This document shows, piece after piece, positions 60,989-64,000 of a stretch of 64,000 bases of DNA. How positions within the stretch are numbered: the first letter of the stretch is position 1; every line of letters starts with the position of its first letter. This DNA comes from Paramecium sonneborni. Taxonomy: Eukaryota; Ciliophora; Oligohymenophorea; Peniculida; Parameciidae. Position numbers and translations under genes: made by a program. The notes below the pieces were generated by a model that was not told the DNA's origin, searched no databases, and saw only the letters and a list, made by a program, of their open reading frames with translations. The DNA is taken from assembly GCA_905182985.1 (NCBI GenBank), contig CAJJDN010000139.1, forward strand, positions 203,883 to 267,882, read 5' to 3'.

Positions 60989-61817
60989 AATTATTTAATC
61001 ATTAAAGATCTTTCAGTCAAAATTTGAGATATTGCTATCTAGATTAGACCATTAAAGCAATTTAAACATCTTTGGATAATGTAAATTTTAATCATTTTGA
61101 AATTCAAATAATAATTTTTAGAATACTCTTAGTATATAAATTATTTATTATGGTTTATTCATAAATATCATTATTTAATTCAGAATTAGTCTACAAAGAA
61201 GATTATAATTTATTATTTTAGGCCTAATGTAGTGATTAGAACGAGTAATTATATATTATTCAAAATTATCCTTACAAAGTATATGTTGAAAAAGGTTTAC
61301 GATAAATCATTTTCATTTCTATAAAATTTAGTAAGAAAAAATAAGTAATAATTTTATCACTAACTTTTAAAATTCTTTCAGTAATAATTTTTTTATTTCC
61401 TATTCATTTTTAACCTTATCTTTTTCATAAATAATCCAAAATTTTGGATATATAATCTATTTTTTATTGCCAACCAATTTTTTATAGTGAAATCATATTA
61501 ATGAGACAACTTTAGGAAAATACTATATTTTTAAAGGCATTTATGATATCTTTTTGATTAGATCTTAAAATTTACTAATGGTATATTTATTAATAGTTTT
61601 AATTAATAATTTTAACATTTTGATTAATAAATATTTTTTGTGTATCTTTTTAGATCAAGTTCTCTCGCTCTCAAATTCATCTAAACTATTGATGAATTAT
61701 TCAATTAAATTTTAACTATTTTTTATATTAAATTTAAATTAAATTATAACAAATATTAATTGAAAAGAATCATTAATATTTATAATAAAAAATAGAGAAT
61801 TTTTCTACATCATCACA
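60989..61817. other. No gene supported
   Basis: A+T-rich with many homopolymers. Short open stretches on both strands only. No repeat, RNA gene or family match seen. Confidence 0.4.
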
Positions 61818-62958
61818 TCATAATGAATATCTCGAAGATGATTAAGATAATGTCAATATATTGAATTCTTCAGAATGGCATTGAAGACTGCTCTCAATAT
61901 CTAAGCATTTTTAATTTTTAATTGATAAAAATTTACCAAACCCATCATGATTTCTACAAATACAATTATATATATTTACATTTCTCATATAATTTCTTTG
62001 TTTTGTCTTAATTACATAATTTAATAATAAAATTTTATAATTTGTTTTGAAAGAAATTTTAGATTTTTAAAAGATATTCTTAATCATATCCGATCTAGTT
62101 TTTACATAAAATGGTGGAATACCAACTATCATTCCATAAAATATCACACCTAATTAATAATAATCTTAAGTATAATTATATTCTACCATTTTTGGTGCCA
62201 AATGTACAATAATTTAATGATTTTTATTATTAATTATTTTACTAAGTACAAAATCAACGAATTTGGATAGCCATCTTAAATAATCAATATATTTTCTAGC
62301 TTTATATCTATATAAATAATGTTTTAAGAATGAAAAATATTATAATCTTTCTAAAATTTGAATAAATAACCATTTCACCTTTTTTCAATAAATCTATTTT
62401 ACTTTCTCAAATAGGAATACAATTCTCCACACAAGGACAATAATTAAATACAAAGTAAAATTTAGATTTCTGGAGATAATTTAATATATATTATTGATTA
62501 GAATGCACAAAATATGTTTTATAATTCTTCTATGATTTAGTTTTGTTAGAATTAATCTCTCATTAAATTCTAATCTCTTTCAATTATTAATCTTTATCAA
62601 TCAATCACTTTCATTGCATAAAATGATCCATTCTCTTTATTTCTTTACTAAACATACTACAGATAACCTCCCTGTTGCTAATTATTATATTATTTTAAAT
62701 CTATGTAAATTAATTGTTTGTTTTAATTGTTAATGAATTTAAGACATTAAAAGAACTTCATCCAAATTAGTTAAATAGTAATACATACAACTCATTTGAT
62801 AATCTAGATGTATATTATTAGTCTTTAATCCAATAATGTCAGCTGGATCATAATTTAATCTTAATTATCTTAATCTTCTTATAACTTCTGATTATAACCA
62901 TCCACATGTTACATAGGAATCTCTGAATTAAATAGCAATCCATCACAGCAATGTTTTG
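61818..62958 (-). pseudogene. Broken AGC-type protein kinase gene (copy 1)
   Basis: Kinase landmarks are recognisable but damaged. A natural N-terminal region (WLQSEVIRRLRQLRLNYDPA, MSCMYYYLTNLDEVLLMS) leads to LHRFKIIQQLATGRLSVVCL, where the Gly-x-Gly-x-x-Gly loop is lost. GSFYAMKVID (ATP lysine) sits in another frame and is followed by an in-frame TGA, then QRLIIERDQNL. YLQKSKFYFVFNYCP is followed by another TGA. YRYKARKYIDY stands where [10 protein letters not shown] is expected and FVDFVLSK for DFG. HLAPKMV replaces APE. Then comes the intact-looking YYQLGVIFYGMIVGIPPFYV and KTRSDMIKNIFQKSKISF. Frame breaks plus lost catalytic residues mean it is not functional. Confidence 0.75.
61876..62916. 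repeat. Direct repeat, copy 1 (about 1.04 kb, identical to 62960-64000)
   Basis: From TGGCATTGAAGACTGC onward the sequence is repeated base for base, as far as I can compare, with an offset of 1084 bp. Copy 1 continues uniquely for 42 bp (62917-62958) to a single N. Confidence 0.95.
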
Positions 62959-62959
62959 N
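62959..62959. other. Assembly gap (single N)
   Basis: The only non-ACGT base in the window, exactly at the junction between the two identical copies. Confidence 0.98.
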
Positions 62960-64000
62960 TGGCATTGAAGACTGCTCTCAATATCTAAGCATTTTTAATT
63001 TTTAATTGATAAAAATTTACCAAACCCATCATGATTTCTACAAATACAATTATATATATTTACATTTCTCATATAATTTCTTTGTTTTGTCTTAATTACA
63101 TAATTTAATAATAAAATTTTATAATTTGTTTTGAAAGAAATTTTAGATTTTTAAAAGATATTCTTAATCATATCCGATCTAGTTTTTACATAAAATGGTG
63201 GAATACCAACTATCATTCCATAAAATATCACACCTAATTAATAATAATCTTAAGTATAATTATATTCTACCATTTTTGGTGCCAAATGTACAATAATTTA
63301 ATGATTTTTATTATTAATTATTTTACTAAGTACAAAATCAACGAATTTGGATAGCCATCTTAAATAATCAATATATTTTCTAGCTTTATATCTATATAAA
63401 TAATGTTTTAAGAATGAAAAATATTATAATCTTTCTAAAATTTGAATAAATAACCATTTCACCTTTTTTCAATAAATCTATTTTACTTTCTCAAATAGGA
63501 ATACAATTCTCCACACAAGGACAATAATTAAATACAAAGTAAAATTTAGATTTCTGGAGATAATTTAATATATATTATTGATTAGAATGCACAAAATATG
63601 TTTTATAATTCTTCTATGATTTAGTTTTGTTAGAATTAATCTCTCATTAAATTCTAATCTCTTTCAATTATTAATCTTTATCAATCAATCACTTTCATTG
63701 CATAAAATGATCCATTCTCTTTATTTCTTTACTAAACATACTACAGATAACCTCCCTGTTGCTAATTATTATATTATTTTAAATCTATGTAAATTAATTG
63801 TTTGTTTTAATTGTTAATGAATTTAAGACATTAAAAGAACTTCATCCAAATTAGTTAAATAGTAATACATACAACTCATTTGATAATCTAGATGTATATT
63901 ATTAGTCTTTAATCCAATAATGTCAGCTGGATCATAATTTAATCTTAATTATCTTAATCTTCTTATAACTTCTGATTATAACCATCCACATGTTACATAG
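62960..64000 (-). pseudogene. Broken AGC-type protein kinase gene (copy 2, cut by window end)
   Basis: Same sequence and lesions as copy 1, starting directly after the N and cut by the window edge. Most likely the same locus represented twice by unmerged contig ends, not a second gene. Confidence 0.7.

Noticed and set aside
1..64000. Reading the window with the standard genetic code
   Set aside because: Every recognised protein family is interrupted by dozens of TAA/TAG in that reading; all are restored when these are Gln and only TGA stops.
1..64000. Search by eye for telomere repeats, CRISPR arrays, transposases, integrases, rRNA and other tRNAs
   Set aside because: None seen. G-rich or C-rich telomere-like runs are absent and no second cloverleaf was found.

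Overview
The window looks like macronuclear DNA of a ciliate, most probably Paramecium or a close relative. Long, sensible protein frames are full of TAA and TAG, which must be read as glutamine, and TGA is the only stop. The DNA is very A+T-rich. Genes are packed on both strands with 30-120 bp between many neighbours. Introns are tiny (about 17-40 nt), usually GTA...TAG, and restore the frame exactly where protein families need it. Translations here were made by eye with TAA/TAG = Gln, so start codons and single introns are less certain than family calls.

Layout. 0.4-9.3 kb: a small Ser/Pro-rich protein, a bZIP factor, a DYRK-type kinase, a TPR + U-box (CHIP-like) protein, a secreted coiled-coil protein, a tRNA-Glu(CTC) and an oxysterol-binding protein. 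9.3-19 kb: a Sec7/BIG-type Arf exchange factor, three small unknowns (one running through a TATAT microsatellite) and a PX-domain sorting-nexin-like protein. 19-33 kb: one giant minus-strand gene for a TRRAP/Tra1-like pseudokinase. 33-41 kb: a coiled-coil protein, small unknowns, a decayed anoctamin (TMEM16) fragment, SNAPC3 and CNOT11. 41-47 kb: a MORN-repeat protein, a SHIPPO/ODF3-like ciliary protein and two unknowns. 47-56 kb: CK1-type kinase, a large Gln/Asn-rich protein with a 27-bp in-frame repeat, coiled-coil proteins and a small Cys-rich zinc protein. 56-61 kb: an Atg8-like protein, a cyclic-nucleotide phosphodiesterase and a heat-shock transcription factor. 61.8-64 kb: a broken AGC-kinase copy present twice, with the copies separated by one N; this is most simply an unmerged contig overlap.

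The genes do not form an operon or an obvious system; they are a random eukaryotic neighbourhood. Recurrent themes are RNA polymerase II/III regulation (bZIP, TRRAP, SNAPC3, HSF, CNOT11), membrane traffic (Sec7, OSBP, PX, Atg8), signalling (DYRK, CK1, PDE) and cilia (ODF3-like, MORN). I found no mobile element, CRISPR array, telomere repeat or viral gene. The points most worth checking are the duplicated 3' end, the two pseudogenes, the Cys/His cluster inside the Sec7 protein, the bZIP C-terminal domain and the missing stop between the large Gln-rich frame and CK1.
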